Assembly (NCBI GenBank): GCA_964587125.1
Contig: CAZPKC010000008.1
Location: 31,794-95,793, forward strand
Direction: 5' to 3'
DNA: 64,000 nt
Source: CAIXLI01 sp964587125
GTDB lineage: Bacteria > Pseudomonadota > Alphaproteobacteria > UBA9219
Numbering within the stretch: position 1 is the first letter of the stretch; the number at the start of each line of letters is the position of its first letter. The notes beneath the pieces were generated by a model. That model was not told the DNA's origin, ran no database searches, and saw only the letters and a program-made list of their open reading frames with translations. Below are positions 53,282-61,907 of this stretch, piece by piece. Both the position numbers and the translations under genes were made by a program.

Positions 53282-53453
53282 TTGCCCTTCGTTTGGATTG
53301 TCCGATTGCAGAATTTAAAAATCTTACGCCGCCAATACAGCCTTGCTGTTTTCTCTTTGACTCCAAAGCACAGGCACGGGCTCCAATTACATTTACGATC
53401 TTGTTTTATTTTGGTAGCTTGAAAAACAGTCACTTCACCTCACTGATGAAAAA

Positions 53454-53789
53454 ATGCCTTTGGAGCCATTTGCTACCTCAAATTTCTTTCTTAAATTTCT
53501 TTCAAGCCTTGATAAGCTCTCGTCATGGCTGCTTTCGTGCATTGCTGTTTTTTTGGTAGTTTTCCTACTCATTCCAGAATTTCGAATACTCGCGCCGACC
53601 GAATGGCTGCCTTGGATAAAATGTATTACAGCACTGTTCATAATCTTGACCATTGGTAAACTTATTAATTTGTTGTTCGATACCATATCAAAAGAGCGCG
53701 ATAAGATTAAGGCAAGACGGTTTTTCTTTTATAAACTCTTGGCTTGTACTTCTTCCTATCTTTGCCCTTCATCAAAAATTTATACTTGA
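53454..53789 (+). CDS. Two-helix membrane protein, possibly frameshifted
   Basis: 111 residues with two hydrophobic helices (about 27-47 and 58-78) and a basic stretch KERDKIKARRFFFYKLL. Another frame continues the coding look to 53850 (NSWLVLLPIFALHQKFILELGHF), so a frameshift near 53720-53740 may have shortened it. It vaguely recalls SieB-type superinfection-exclusion proteins; not certain. No good ribosome site. Confidence 0.35.
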   Translation: MPLEPFATSNFFLKFLSSLDKLSSWLLSCIAVFLVVFLLIPEFRILAPTEWLPWIKCITALFIILTIGKLINLLFDTISKERDKIKARRFFFYKLLACTSSYLCPSSKIYT

Positions 53790-53889
53790 GTTGGGCCACT
53801 TCAACGGCGACTGGATCATGAGCCTATTTCGCCTAACCCGAGCGGTTTGAATTTGGTATTATCATGTCATTTTTGTTTCTGAGGTGGCT

Positions 53890-55449
53890 ATGAGCGCAGA
53901 AATTCCCGAGTATATGTCTGAAATCTTACGCCCCACTCCATCAGGCGTTGAAAAGCTTCTGGCCGCGTGGAACGATTTAGGGTTTGATGTTCAGATCAAA
54001 ATTCTTCTTTCATTAGCTGATTTAAAATATCCGAATTTCCTGCATGAAAAAATTCGATTAAATGCATTCAACAGTAAAAACGCCTACATTCGCTATCTGG
54101 CTATGAAGGGTTTTTATTTCAATGAAAAAAATTCTGAGCATCAGGAATTGAAGAAAAGAGTTGAGAATGATCCATCTCCCTTAGTGAAGTATTCAACCTA
54201 TGAAAGCGAGATGGGATTTATTTTCAGCAGCGAGGCCGAAAATTCAGAGGCTTTCTTTTCATTGCCACACGAAGCAAGGTTGGCAAAAGTTAGAACACTT
54301 TTTGGTTGTGGCGAAAACATCGCCAAGCTTTTTGCAAATGTTGGGACTTATATTAGTGAAAATAAAATTTCTGAACTTGAAGTGTACGAAATTCTTGCAG
54401 ACTACGTGGATAGCCCCGGGTTCAAAAAGAAATATCGCGGCGATAAGAGTTTAGGCTACGATGGCTACGCTGAATATTCTAAGGGAAAAGATGTTGAGGA
54501 ATTATGGAAGCTAACATTGAAGCTGCCCTCTATGGCGTCTTATCCTCTCTTGGATACGTTACCTGAAGCGGCTGGACTTGGCTCTGATATACCTAAAGAA
54601 GTATTAGAGGGATTGAATAGCGACCAACTCACCAGGCTATTAGAGCGCGAAGACATATATCTGTTAGCATTGCGCAAAAAGATATTTTTTAGTCCTGAGC
54701 GTCCCGATTTGACCGAACATCAGGCGTATATGCTGCGTTATGCAGCAACCTCACATAATTTTAACTTCTCGTATCAGGAGTTTGCCACACTGCTTCCAAA
54801 CATGAATGCAATAGAGCACTCGGAAGCGTCATGGAAATTTAAAGACCCGGCGGACGAGAATAAACTAAAAACCCTGACCGACTTGGGCACTCTCGCTGGT
54901 GATCTTAGTTGGGTGTATTTGCAGGCAATTCACGATTTTCTTTTTGCTGTCCCTGTGAGGGGTTTTCATGCAGCTTTTGAAGATGCGGAGTGGCCAAAAA
55001 AACGCCTCGATAAAGCCTTAGAAGAGAGCAAGAAGGATAAAAAGAATTCTCACATTCGTTCAAAGGTTCTGGAATTAGAATTATATTCACTGGCTGTTAG
55101 CGCTGTACCTTGGGACAAAACCAAGAAAGGATATGAGCCAAGTGGTGAATTGGATTTTCTAGCGCAGGAAGTTGTCGAAGGAGACACATGGGCCACGTTC
55201 ATGGCCTTTATTAATAAATGGAAAGAGCAAAAAAACACATTAACTCTCGAAAAAGCTTTGCCGGAAATTTATGAGTTTGATGATGAAGATAAAGGGCCTT
55301 CGCAGTCAGAGGAGCAATCCGCTGTTCCGATTGCGCCCCAGTCAAAAAGCTACGAAAAAGAGATAATCATTATTCAGCAATTGTTGAAAAGAGTGAAGTT
55401 CATTGGTTATGTGGTTATAGCGTTGCTTTTGTGGCTATTATTGAAATAG
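53890..55449 (+). CDS. Element cargo: 519-residue tail-anchored protein
   Basis: 519 residues. The N-terminal half is helical with repeat-like character (HEAT-like, e.g. IKILLSLADLKYPNFLHEKI, AYIRYLAMKGFYF), no enzyme motif visible; near the C terminus is an acidic linker and a single terminal helix (FIGYVVIALLLWLLLK), so it is tail-anchored. AT-rich compared with the host genes. Start ATG 53890 with GAGG upstream; GTG 53884 is an alternative. Unknown; candidate defence or addiction cargo. Confidence 0.7.
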   Translation: MSAEIPEYMSEILRPTPSGVEKLLAAWNDLGFDVQIKILLSLADLKYPNFLHEKIRLNAFNSKNAYIRYLAMKGFYFNEKNSEHQELKKRVENDPSPLVKYSTYESEMGFIFSSEAENSEAFFSLPHEARLAKVRTLFGCGENIAKLFANVGTYISENKISELEVYEILADYVDSPGFKKKYRGDKSLGYDGYAEYSKGKDVEELWKLTLKLPSMASYPLLDTLPEAAGLGSDIPKEVLEGLNSDQLTRLLEREDIYLLALRKKIFFSPERPDLTEHQAYMLRYAATSHNFNFSYQEFATLLPNMNAIEHSEASWKFKDPADENKLKTLTDLGTLAGDLSWVYLQAIHDFLFAVPVRGFHAAFEDAEWPKKRLDKALEESKKDKKNSHIRSKVLELELYSLAVSAVPWDKTKKGYEPSGELDFLAQEVVEGDTWATFMAFINKWKEQKNTLTLEKALPEIYEFDDEDKGPSQSEEQSAVPIAPQSKSYEKEIIIIQQLLKRVKFIGYVVIALLLWLLLK

Positions 55450-55455
55450 CCGGAT

Positions 55456-56673
55456 TTAGCCAAAATTCACCCTTATAACCTTACCTGTTGCGGCGACTTT
55501 ATCAAGGTAATCAGCCCAGTCCTGCATCATTACCTTACGATCATCAAGAAACTTAGCGCGGTCGTAGGCGGCATCGACTTTACTGGCTGGGGCATGGGCA
55601 AGCTGGCGGTCAACAACTTCATGGCGATACCCAAGCTTTTCTTTGATCGTTGTCATGGCAAGAGCGCGGAAACCGTGGCCTGTCATACGCCCGTTGTATC
55701 CAAGACGTTTAAGTGCCGACAGAACCGTATTGTTGCTCATATGCTGAAGCGGTCGGGCCTCACTGGCGAAAACATATTCGCGCTTGCCGTTTAGTTCCTT
55801 CAATTCTTTCAAAATCTCCAATACTTGCTTAGCCAGAGGGACTATGTGAGGCCTCTTCATCTTCATTCGTTCGGCGGGAATAATCCACTCGGCGTTTGCC
55901 AAATCGAATTCTGGCCATTTGGCCGCGATCAGTTCGGTTGTACGAACGAACGTCAACATGAGCATACGGACAGCATGGCGCGTTTGGGCATAAAGCCGCA
56001 CATCGTTCTTTTCGAGAACGCGAAGGAATTCGGGCAATTCCTTTGTATCAATTGAAGCATAGTGCGAATGCTTTGTGGGACGAAGTGCGCCGCGTAAATC
56101 GCCAGCAGGACTCCGGCTCATACGTCCCGTAACTATCGCATAACGAAATACCTGTCCGCAAAGCTGCAAGGTTCTGTGTGCCACTTCCGGAGCACCGCGT
56201 CTTTCGATTCGACGCATGGCATCCAATAAATGCGGGGCCGTCACCTCGGAAACCGGATGATTGCCAAAATAAGGAAAAACGCCCTGTTCAAACCTATGAA
56301 GGATGGTCATGCTATAATGAGGCGACCACTGATCTTTGTTAAGTTCATACCACTCGCGGGCGACCAGCTCAAAAGTTGTGGCCGCATTCGTTGCAGCAGA
56401 AAGTTTTTGGTCTTTTCTAACCTGTGCAGGATCATTACCAGCCAAAAGGATTTTTCGGGCTTCCTCGCGTTTATCACGTGCCTCAAGCAAGGAAACCGTT
56501 GGATATGGGCCGTGCGTAAGGGTATTTTCCTTACCGTTAAAGCGATACCGCTGTCGCCAGACTTTAGCGCCGGAAGGCTTTAAATGGAGATACAGGCCCC
56601 CTCCATCCGCAAGTTTATTCGATCCATTCGCACTGTATTTCGCGTTTTGGCACTTCGTATTGGTGAGCGACAT
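55456..56673 (-). CDS. Tyrosine integrase of the element
   Basis: 405 residues: N-terminal DUF4102-like arm-binding domain (LADGGGLYLHLKPSGAKVW), SAM-like core and catalytic domain with R (VRTTELIAAKWPEF), H-x-x-R (GHGFRALAMT), H (QLAHAPASKVDAAYDRAKF) and the nucleophilic Tyr in AAYDRA. Start ATG 56673; the longer reading lacks a ribosome site. It lies 163 bp from the tRNA 3' end and points away from it, the usual layout for tRNA-integrating elements. Confidence 0.93.
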   Translation of the reverse strand: MSLTNTKCQNAKYSANGSNKLADGGGLYLHLKPSGAKVWRQRYRFNGKENTLTHGPYPTVSLLEARDKREEARKILLAGNDPAQVRKDQKLSAATNAATTFELVAREWYELNKDQWSPHYSMTILHRFEQGVFPYFGNHPVSEVTAPHLLDAMRRIERRGAPEVAHRTLQLCGQVFRYAIVTGRMSRSPAGDLRGALRPTKHSHYASIDTKELPEFLRVLEKNDVRLYAQTRHAVRMLMLTFVRTTELIAAKWPEFDLANAEWIIPAERMKMKRPHIVPLAKQVLEILKELKELNGKREYVFASEARPLQHMSNNTVLSALKRLGYNGRMTGHGFRALAMTTIKEKLGYRHEVVDRQLAHAPASKVDAAYDRAKFLDDRKVMMQDWADYLDKVAATGKVIRVNFG

Positions 56674-56836
56674 GTGGGTACGGCCCCTTCTAAAATCTCC
56701 GCGTACCCGCAAACGTACCCTCACTAAGGCGGGATGCCGGGAAACTTCACGATCCTCTATAGCACAAAAAATGCCCGAAAACACTACGTTTTTCGGGCAC
56801 ATCAGAGACCACGAGGGTCTGTGGGAGACTAGGTAA

Positions 56837-56913
56837 TGGTGGGCCCGGCAGGACTTGAACCTGCGACAACACCGTTATGAGCGGTGCGTTCTAACCAACT
56901 GAACTACAGGCCC
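56837..56913 (-). tRNA. tRNA with CAU anticodon (Ile2, or Met)
   Basis: 77 nt including encoded CCA. Acceptor GGGCCTG/CGGGCCC, D stem GTTC/GAAC, anticodon stem CACCG/CGGTG with loop CTCATAA, T arm GCAGG-TTCAAGT-CCTGC. CAU is used by initiator and elongator Met and by the lysidine-modified Ile2; the GGGCC acceptor and TTCAAGTCC T arm favour Ile2. It serves as the element's attachment site. Confidence 0.85.
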
Positions 56914-56984
56914 GCGCTGGAAGAGGTTAGGGATAACAAAAATTAGCCCCGCCGTCCAAGAGATTAAATGGCAAAAACAGACTC

Positions 56985-58274
56985 TTATGCGCCTTTAGTC
57001 TTGGCAAGGGCGCGCCAACCTATATCGCGGCGGCAGAAGCCCTCCGGCCAGTCGATCTGATCGACGGCTTTGTAGGCTCGTTTCTGCGCTTCGAAGATCG
57101 TCGGCGCAAGAGCCGTCACGCACAGAACGCGGCCTCCGTTGGCGGTTATTTCTCCTGCCGCGTTGCGTAAAGTTCCGGCGTGAAAGACGGCGACATCGGC
57201 AATTGCAGCCGCGTGATCGAGGCCGCGGATGACGGTGCCTTTCAGATAATTGCCCGGGTATCCGTCCGCCGCCATGACGACGCCCAATGCGGCCCTGTCG
57301 TCCCATTCCATGACGGCTTTATCCAGCTTACCCTGGCTGCAGGCGTAAAGAAGCGCGAGAAAATCCGACTTCAGGCGCGGGATTGTAACTTCGGCTTCGG
57401 GATCGCCGAAACGGGCGTTGAATTCGATCAGTCTTGGCCCCGCTTTCGTCATCATCAATCCGGCGAAAAGGACGCCCGAAAAAGGACGCCCCATCTTCTT
57501 CATTTCCGTAATCGTCGGATCGATGATCTCGCGCATGATGCGCTCCGTCATTGCGGCGTTGATCATCGGAACGGGAGAATAGGCTCCCATGCCGCCCGTA
57601 TTGGGGCCTTTGTCTCCGTCGAAAGCCGTTTTGTGATCTTGAGCTGCGGCAAAAAAGCGCGCGCACTTTCCGTCGCAAAGCGCGAAAAAGCTGACTTCCT
57701 CGCCTTGCATGAAGTCCTCGATCACGACTTCCGCGCCTGAGGGCCCGAAAATTTGGCCGATCATCGCGTCGTTTACGGCCGTTATCGCTTCGTCAACGGT
57801 GCGGGCTATCGTCACGCCTTTGCCTGCGGCAAGGCCGTCGGCTTTGACGACGATCGGCGGGTCTTGTTTCAGGACATAGGCGCGCGCGTCCTCGACTTCG
57901 GCAAAACGTTTGTACTTGGCCGTCGGCACGCCGACGCGGGCGCACAAATCTTTCATGAATCCCTTGGAGCTTTCCAGTTCCGCCGCCGATTTGCTGGGGC
58001 CGAAGGAAGAAATACCCGCAGATTTCAATTCATCGACAAGGCCTAAAGCCAAAGGAACTTCGGGGCCGACGATCACAAAATCGATTTTATTCTGGCGCGC
58101 GGCGGCCACAATATCGGCGATTTTGTCCGCAGCTATCGCAGGCAAACATTCCGCAACCGCAGAAATTCCCGGATTGCCCGGAGCGCAGTACAGTTTTTCG
58201 CACAAAGGCGATTTGGCGACGGCATTGCAAATCGCGTGTTCGCGCCCGCCGGATCCAACGACCAGAACTTTCAT
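56985..58274 (-). CDS. purD: Phosphoribosylamine-glycine ligase PurD
   Basis: 429 residues of the ATP-grasp fold. Start VLVVGSGGREHAI, FVIVGPEVPLALGLVDEL, the ATP-binding GLAAGKGVTIA, and DPEAEVTIPRLKSD near the C terminus, as in GARS. Second step of purine synthesis. Full length. Confidence 0.97.
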   Translation of the reverse strand: MKVLVVGSGGREHAICNAVAKSPLCEKLYCAPGNPGISAVAECLPAIAADKIADIVAAARQNKIDFVIVGPEVPLALGLVDELKSAGISSFGPSKSAAELESSKGFMKDLCARVGVPTAKYKRFAEVEDARAYVLKQDPPIVVKADGLAAGKGVTIARTVDEAITAVNDAMIGQIFGPSGAEVVIEDFMQGEEVSFFALCDGKCARFFAAAQDHKTAFDGDKGPNTGGMGAYSPVPMINAAMTERIMREIIDPTITEMKKMGRPFSGVLFAGLMMTKAGPRLIEFNARFGDPEAEVTIPRLKSDFLALLYACSQGKLDKAVMEWDDRAALGVVMAADGYPGNYLKGTVIRGLDHAAAIADVAVFHAGTLRNAAGEITANGGRVLCVTALAPTIFEAQKRAYKAVDQIDWPEGFCRRDIGWRALAKTKGA

Positions 58275-58452
58275 TTTTCATTCCTCCCAAAGATTGATTT
58301 ATTCTATGCCGGATATGCGCCTAAGGCGAGGCGTTTTTTCTTTCGCATACGCGAAAAGAAGGCGCTTTTGAAGACATCCCTCCTGATGTGCCGTTTTTTT
58401 ATGGGGGATCAAGTGCCTGCGTATTTTGGCATCCTTATAGATTCGCAACGGA

Positions 58453-59715
58453 TTATGTCGTTCCAAACTTTGTATTTTCGAGAATGGCGTTGTCGAATTT
58501 CGCGCCCGAGGCGTTGGCGTTCGCCAAATTGGCATAGGCGAGATCGGCGCCGGAAAAATCGACCTCGCGCAAATCGGCCTCGGAAAAATCCACATACCGC
58601 AGATTGGCTCCCGCAAAACAAGCGCGCAGCGTTTCCTTGCTGTCGCTCAAAAGCAGCGGCTCGAGCCGCGTTTTCGACAAATTCGACCCGACAAGGCGGG
58701 CGCCGACGAAATTGCTGCCGCGAAGATCGGCCCCCATAAAATTGCAATCGCGCATATAGCTTTCTTTAAATTGAGCCACCTGCAAATTCGAATAGGAAAA
58801 ATCCTGATTCATCCACAGACTGCGGTTGGCGACGATCAGGGTCAAATCGGCGGTGCAGAGCGCAGGGGAGTTCCGCATGTCGAATTCGCTCACATCCATC
58901 ATCTCGCCGACAATGCCCTTGCTCTTCAGCCACGCCTGATGAAGTTTGATCATGTCCTCAAGAGTCCGGCCAAGCTTGTCTATCGTCTTGCCGACGGGCA
59001 GATCGGTTATGGCGCCGGTCATATCGGCGTTTTTCAGACTGGCGGGATCGATTTTCGCCTTGCTGAGATCGGCGCCGCGCAAAATAATGTTTTTCAGGAC
59101 GCAATCGCTTAAATCGGCGCCGGACAGATTGGCTCCCGACAAATTGGCTCCGCTTAGGTCGGCGCGGATAAACGAGGCGTAGCGGAAGTTGGCATCCTCG
59201 AAATTCGAATTGATGGCGGAAACGCCGGATAATTTCGCCGAGGACAAATCGACCCCGCGTCCGTCGACGCCGCTGAATCCTTTCTTCAGCCCGTCTTTTT
59301 CCCCGAAAAAGTTCAATTCCATTTCGGGATTGCAGAAAGCGAACGAGCCTTCGCGCAGATCGGCATTGGTCAGATTGGCGCCGCGCATATTCGCGCCACG
59401 AAGCCTTGCGCCGCGCAAATCGGCTCGAATGAGGCTGGCGCCTGAAAAATTGGCGCGGCGCAGGTCGCAGGCGAAAAAAAGGCAGCTGTCGAGCTTCGTG
59501 TTCGCCAGATCGGTTTCAAAAAGGATGGAGCCGGTGAAATCGGCATTCGACAAATCATGCCCGCGCAAAACAAGCTTCGACAGGTCGTGCTGCATGAGAA
59601 GCGCCCGCGCGCCTCCTTTGCGCCCTTCAAGAAACAACTCATGGCGGGCGATGAGAACGTCAAGGCGCGCTTGATCGAGGCGCGTCAGCGATTCGTGCAT
59701 TTGTTCCGTAACCAT
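58453..59715 (-). CDS. Pentapeptide-repeat protein
   Basis: 420 residues with many A(D/N)Lxx repeats in two blocks (about 48-230 and 320-420), e.g. ADLSGANLSGANLSGADLSD, which would form right-handed quadrilateral beta helices. Between them (about 230-320) is a helical spacer (LGRTLEDMIKLHQAWLKSKG). Such proteins can mimic DNA or act as scaffolds; function unknown. The 178-bp gap below it holds an imperfect inverted repeat near 58330-58370 but no clear terminator. Confidence 0.88.
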   Translation of the reverse strand: MVTEQMHESLTRLDQARLDVLIARHELFLEGRKGGARALLMQHDLSKLVLRGHDLSNADFTGSILFETDLANTKLDSCLFFACDLRRANFSGASLIRADLRGARLRGANMRGANLTNADLREGSFAFCNPEMELNFFGEKDGLKKGFSGVDGRGVDLSSAKLSGVSAINSNFEDANFRYASFIRADLSGANLSGANLSGADLSDCVLKNIILRGADLSKAKIDPASLKNADMTGAITDLPVGKTIDKLGRTLEDMIKLHQAWLKSKGIVGEMMDVSEFDMRNSPALCTADLTLIVANRSLWMNQDFSYSNLQVAQFKESYMRDCNFMGADLRGSNFVGARLVGSNLSKTRLEPLLLSDSKETLRACFAGANLRYVDFSEADLREVDFSGADLAYANLANANASGAKFDNAILENTKFGTT

Positions 59716-59888
59716 GGATTATGAGATTAAACGCTATGCAGACATAATCAATCAGAAAATCTTGTTATTTAGAAGCCTTGCCTGTTTCGAGCCGTTAAAT
59801 GGCAACGGCGTAAGGAGTTGACAAGCAAGCAACGCATCCGATAGCGTCTGCGCCCGATCGCGCGCCATGCCCGCTCATATATGTATGT

Positions 59889-61025
59889 ATGAATACATCC
59901 TCTCCTAAACCTTTGCGGATTCTTTATATCAGTCCCGGCGGCATGCGGGCTCGGGGCGGCATGGGCAGCGTCGCCCGATGCTTAATTCCCTCCCTTGCCG
60001 CGCCCGATCGCCAAATCAGTTGCCGCGTGATTGACAGTTACGGACCCGGTCATTTTTATTTGATGCCCTTTTATTATTTATCCGCGCTTACGCAAATAAT
60101 ATGGCACGGCCTGTTTAAAACAGCGGATGTCGCGCATATCCATATGTCTCATCGTGGCAGCGTCTTGCGTAAACTTATTTTGGTAAGGATCGCTTTCAGG
60201 CTTAAATTGCCGGCCTTGCTTCACATCCATGGATCGGAATTCGAGGTCTATGCGAATAGCCTCCCGCCGGCCCGGAGGCAGCGGCTGATGACGGGGATTG
60301 CGAAAGCTTCGCGCATCGCCGTTCTGGGAACAAAAATGCGCGATTTCCTCGTTCATAAGCTTGGAATCGATGCTGCTAAAATCAGCCTTATCCCTAACGG
60401 CGTCCCCCTGCCCGCGTTGCGCGAGGATTCATCCGTCAGCGATCCTTGCCGGATTGCCGCTCTGGGCATCATGAGCGACCGAAAAGGCACGCCGGAATTA
60501 TTGCAGGCTCTTGCCAGCGATAAAATACGGAACCTGCAGTGGACAGCCCTGATCGCGGGCAACGGAGAAGTCGATCGTTTTCGCGCGTTAGCCGCAAAGT
60601 TAGGCCTATCTCACCGGATAGAAATGCCCGGTTGGATCGACCCCGGCAAGGCGCAAAAGTATTTGGCCGCTGCCGATATTTTCGTCCTTCCATCGCGCAA
60701 TGAAGGTCTTCCGATGGCAATTTTAGAGGCGATGGCGGCAGGGATTGCGGTCGTGGCCACGCCCGTCGGCGAAATCCCCGACCTTGTTCTTGAAGGCAAA
60801 ACCGGATTCTTGGTTCCTCCAGGCAACGCCGAAGCTTTGGCCGATTCTTTGGCGACGCTTATCTCCGACCCGGCCAAACGCCGCCTGTTCGGGCAACGCG
60901 GCCGAGCGCGCGTTGAAGCGCATTTTGGTCTGGAACAATGCGCGCAATATGTTATACGCCTCTACATTGAGATGGCATACGAACAAAAAACGCGCGTGTA
61001 TTCTTCAACTTCAAGAAAAACGTAG
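59889..61025 (+). CDS. GT4-family glycosyltransferase
   Basis: 378 residues: N-terminal LRILYISPGGMRARGGMGSVARCLIPSL, then the donor domain with LIAGNGEVDRFRALAAKLGL and the signature FVLPSRNEGLPMAILEAMAAGIAVVATPVG. GT-B fold; usually builds capsule or O-antigen. Starts at ATG 59889 inside a TATG repeat. Coupled (10-bp gap) to the next gene. Confidence 0.9.
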   Translation: MNTSSPKPLRILYISPGGMRARGGMGSVARCLIPSLAAPDRQISCRVIDSYGPGHFYLMPFYYLSALTQIIWHGLFKTADVAHIHMSHRGSVLRKLILVRIAFRLKLPALLHIHGSEFEVYANSLPPARRQRLMTGIAKASRIAVLGTKMRDFLVHKLGIDAAKISLIPNGVPLPALREDSSVSDPCRIAALGIMSDRKGTPELLQALASDKIRNLQWTALIAGNGEVDRFRALAAKLGLSHRIEMPGWIDPGKAQKYLAAADIFVLPSRNEGLPMAILEAMAAGIAVVATPVGEIPDLVLEGKTGFLVPPGNAEALADSLATLISDPAKRRLFGQRGRARVEAHFGLEQCAQYVIRLYIEMAYEQKTRVYSSTSRKT

Positions 61026-61035
61026 AACCGTCATT

Positions 61036-61518
61036 ATGTCTGGTGTTCTGATTATTGTCGAAAATCTTCCTGTCCCGCTTGATCGCCGCGTGTGGCAGGA
61101 AGCGATTGCGCTGACGCGCGCAGGTTATACCGTTTCCATCATATGCCCCAAGGCCGGAAAACACCGGAAGTCCTACGAAGAACGCGACGGCATTAAGATA
61201 TTCCGGCATTTTTTGCCAGCCGAAGGCAAGGGCATCGCCGGTTATTTTCTTGAATATATATGGGCGCTTGCCATCGAATTTATTTTGGCTTGCAAAGTAT
61301 ATAGACGCGTCGGTTTCGACGCGATTCAAGCCTGCAATCCTCCCGACAATATTTTTATCATCGGATGTTTCTTCCGGTTCTTTTTCGGAACCGCTTTTGT
61401 TTTCGATCATCACGACCCGTTTTTCGATTTGTTTAAATTAAAATTTCCGCGCCGGAAATGGCTATGCGAACTCGCGCGACGCGCGGAACGTTGTTCGCTG
61501 TGCCTTAGCCATCCTTAA
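61036..61518 (+). pseudogene. Glycosyltransferase truncated by a mobile-element junction
   Basis: 160 codons encoding the N-terminal half of a WbuB-like GT4: VLIIVENLPVPLDRRVWQEAIAL, the usual PLDRRVWQEA signature, and FVFDHHDPFFDLFKLKF. The reading ends in SLCLSHP at 61518, where the whole C-terminal donor domain should follow. From about 61505-61511 the sequence becomes an integrase 3' end in another frame. Confidence 0.85.
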
Positions 61519-61903
61519 ACAGCTAAATCGCGAACACGAAGAACTCAGGACATCCGACGAAAGCGATTATGTGTTTCCAAGCTCGAAGGCAAATACCCCG
61601 CTTTCCAACGTAGTCATGTTGGCTTTGCTCAAGCGCATGAACAGGCGCGATATAACTGTCCACGGTTTCCGGTCGTCGTTCCGCGATTGGGCGGCGGAGC
61701 AAACCAACTTCCCGCGCGAAGTGGCTGAAGCTGCGCTTGCTCATGCCATTGAAAACCGCGTTGAAGCAGCCTATCGCCGCAGTGACCTATTTGAAAAACG
61801 CCGTCTCCTGATGGAGCAATGGACGCGCTATTGCCAAACGATACAAGGCGAGAGCAAGGTGTTAGAAATGAAGCCAAAAAATAAGAAGGCAAAGAAGGGG
61901 TAA
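61511..61903 (+). pseudogene. 3' fragment of a tyrosine integrase gene
   Basis: About 130 codons with the integrase C terminus: VFPSSKANTPLSN, HGFRSSFRDWAAEQ (H-x-x-R), ALAHAIENRVEAAYRRSD (second His and the nucleophilic Tyr). No start with a ribosome site, and the arm-binding and core domains are missing. It is a different integrase from the one at 55456. Confidence 0.85.
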
Positions 61904-61907
61904 TCCC

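Larger units (their letters stand above)
46980..56853. mobile_element. Integrative mobilizable element at tRNA-Ile2/Met (CAU)
   Basis: About 9.9 kb bounded by copies of GGCCCGGCAGGA (46980-46991 and 56842-56853, the latter in the 3' part of the tRNA). It contains, left to right, an excisionase, a MOB-P-type relaxase, an oriT-like site, a ribbon-helix-helix protein, a nonsense-broken AlpA regulator, cargo (two unknowns, TIR-like, collapsed caspase-like, two membrane-linked unknowns) and a tyrosine integrase next to the tRNA. No type IV secretion genes, so it would need a helper. Confidence 0.75.

Noticed and set aside
53221..53559. A 112-codon frame after the caspase remnant
   Set aside because: It overlaps the C-terminal caspase-like frame, which has the better match, and has no ribosome site.
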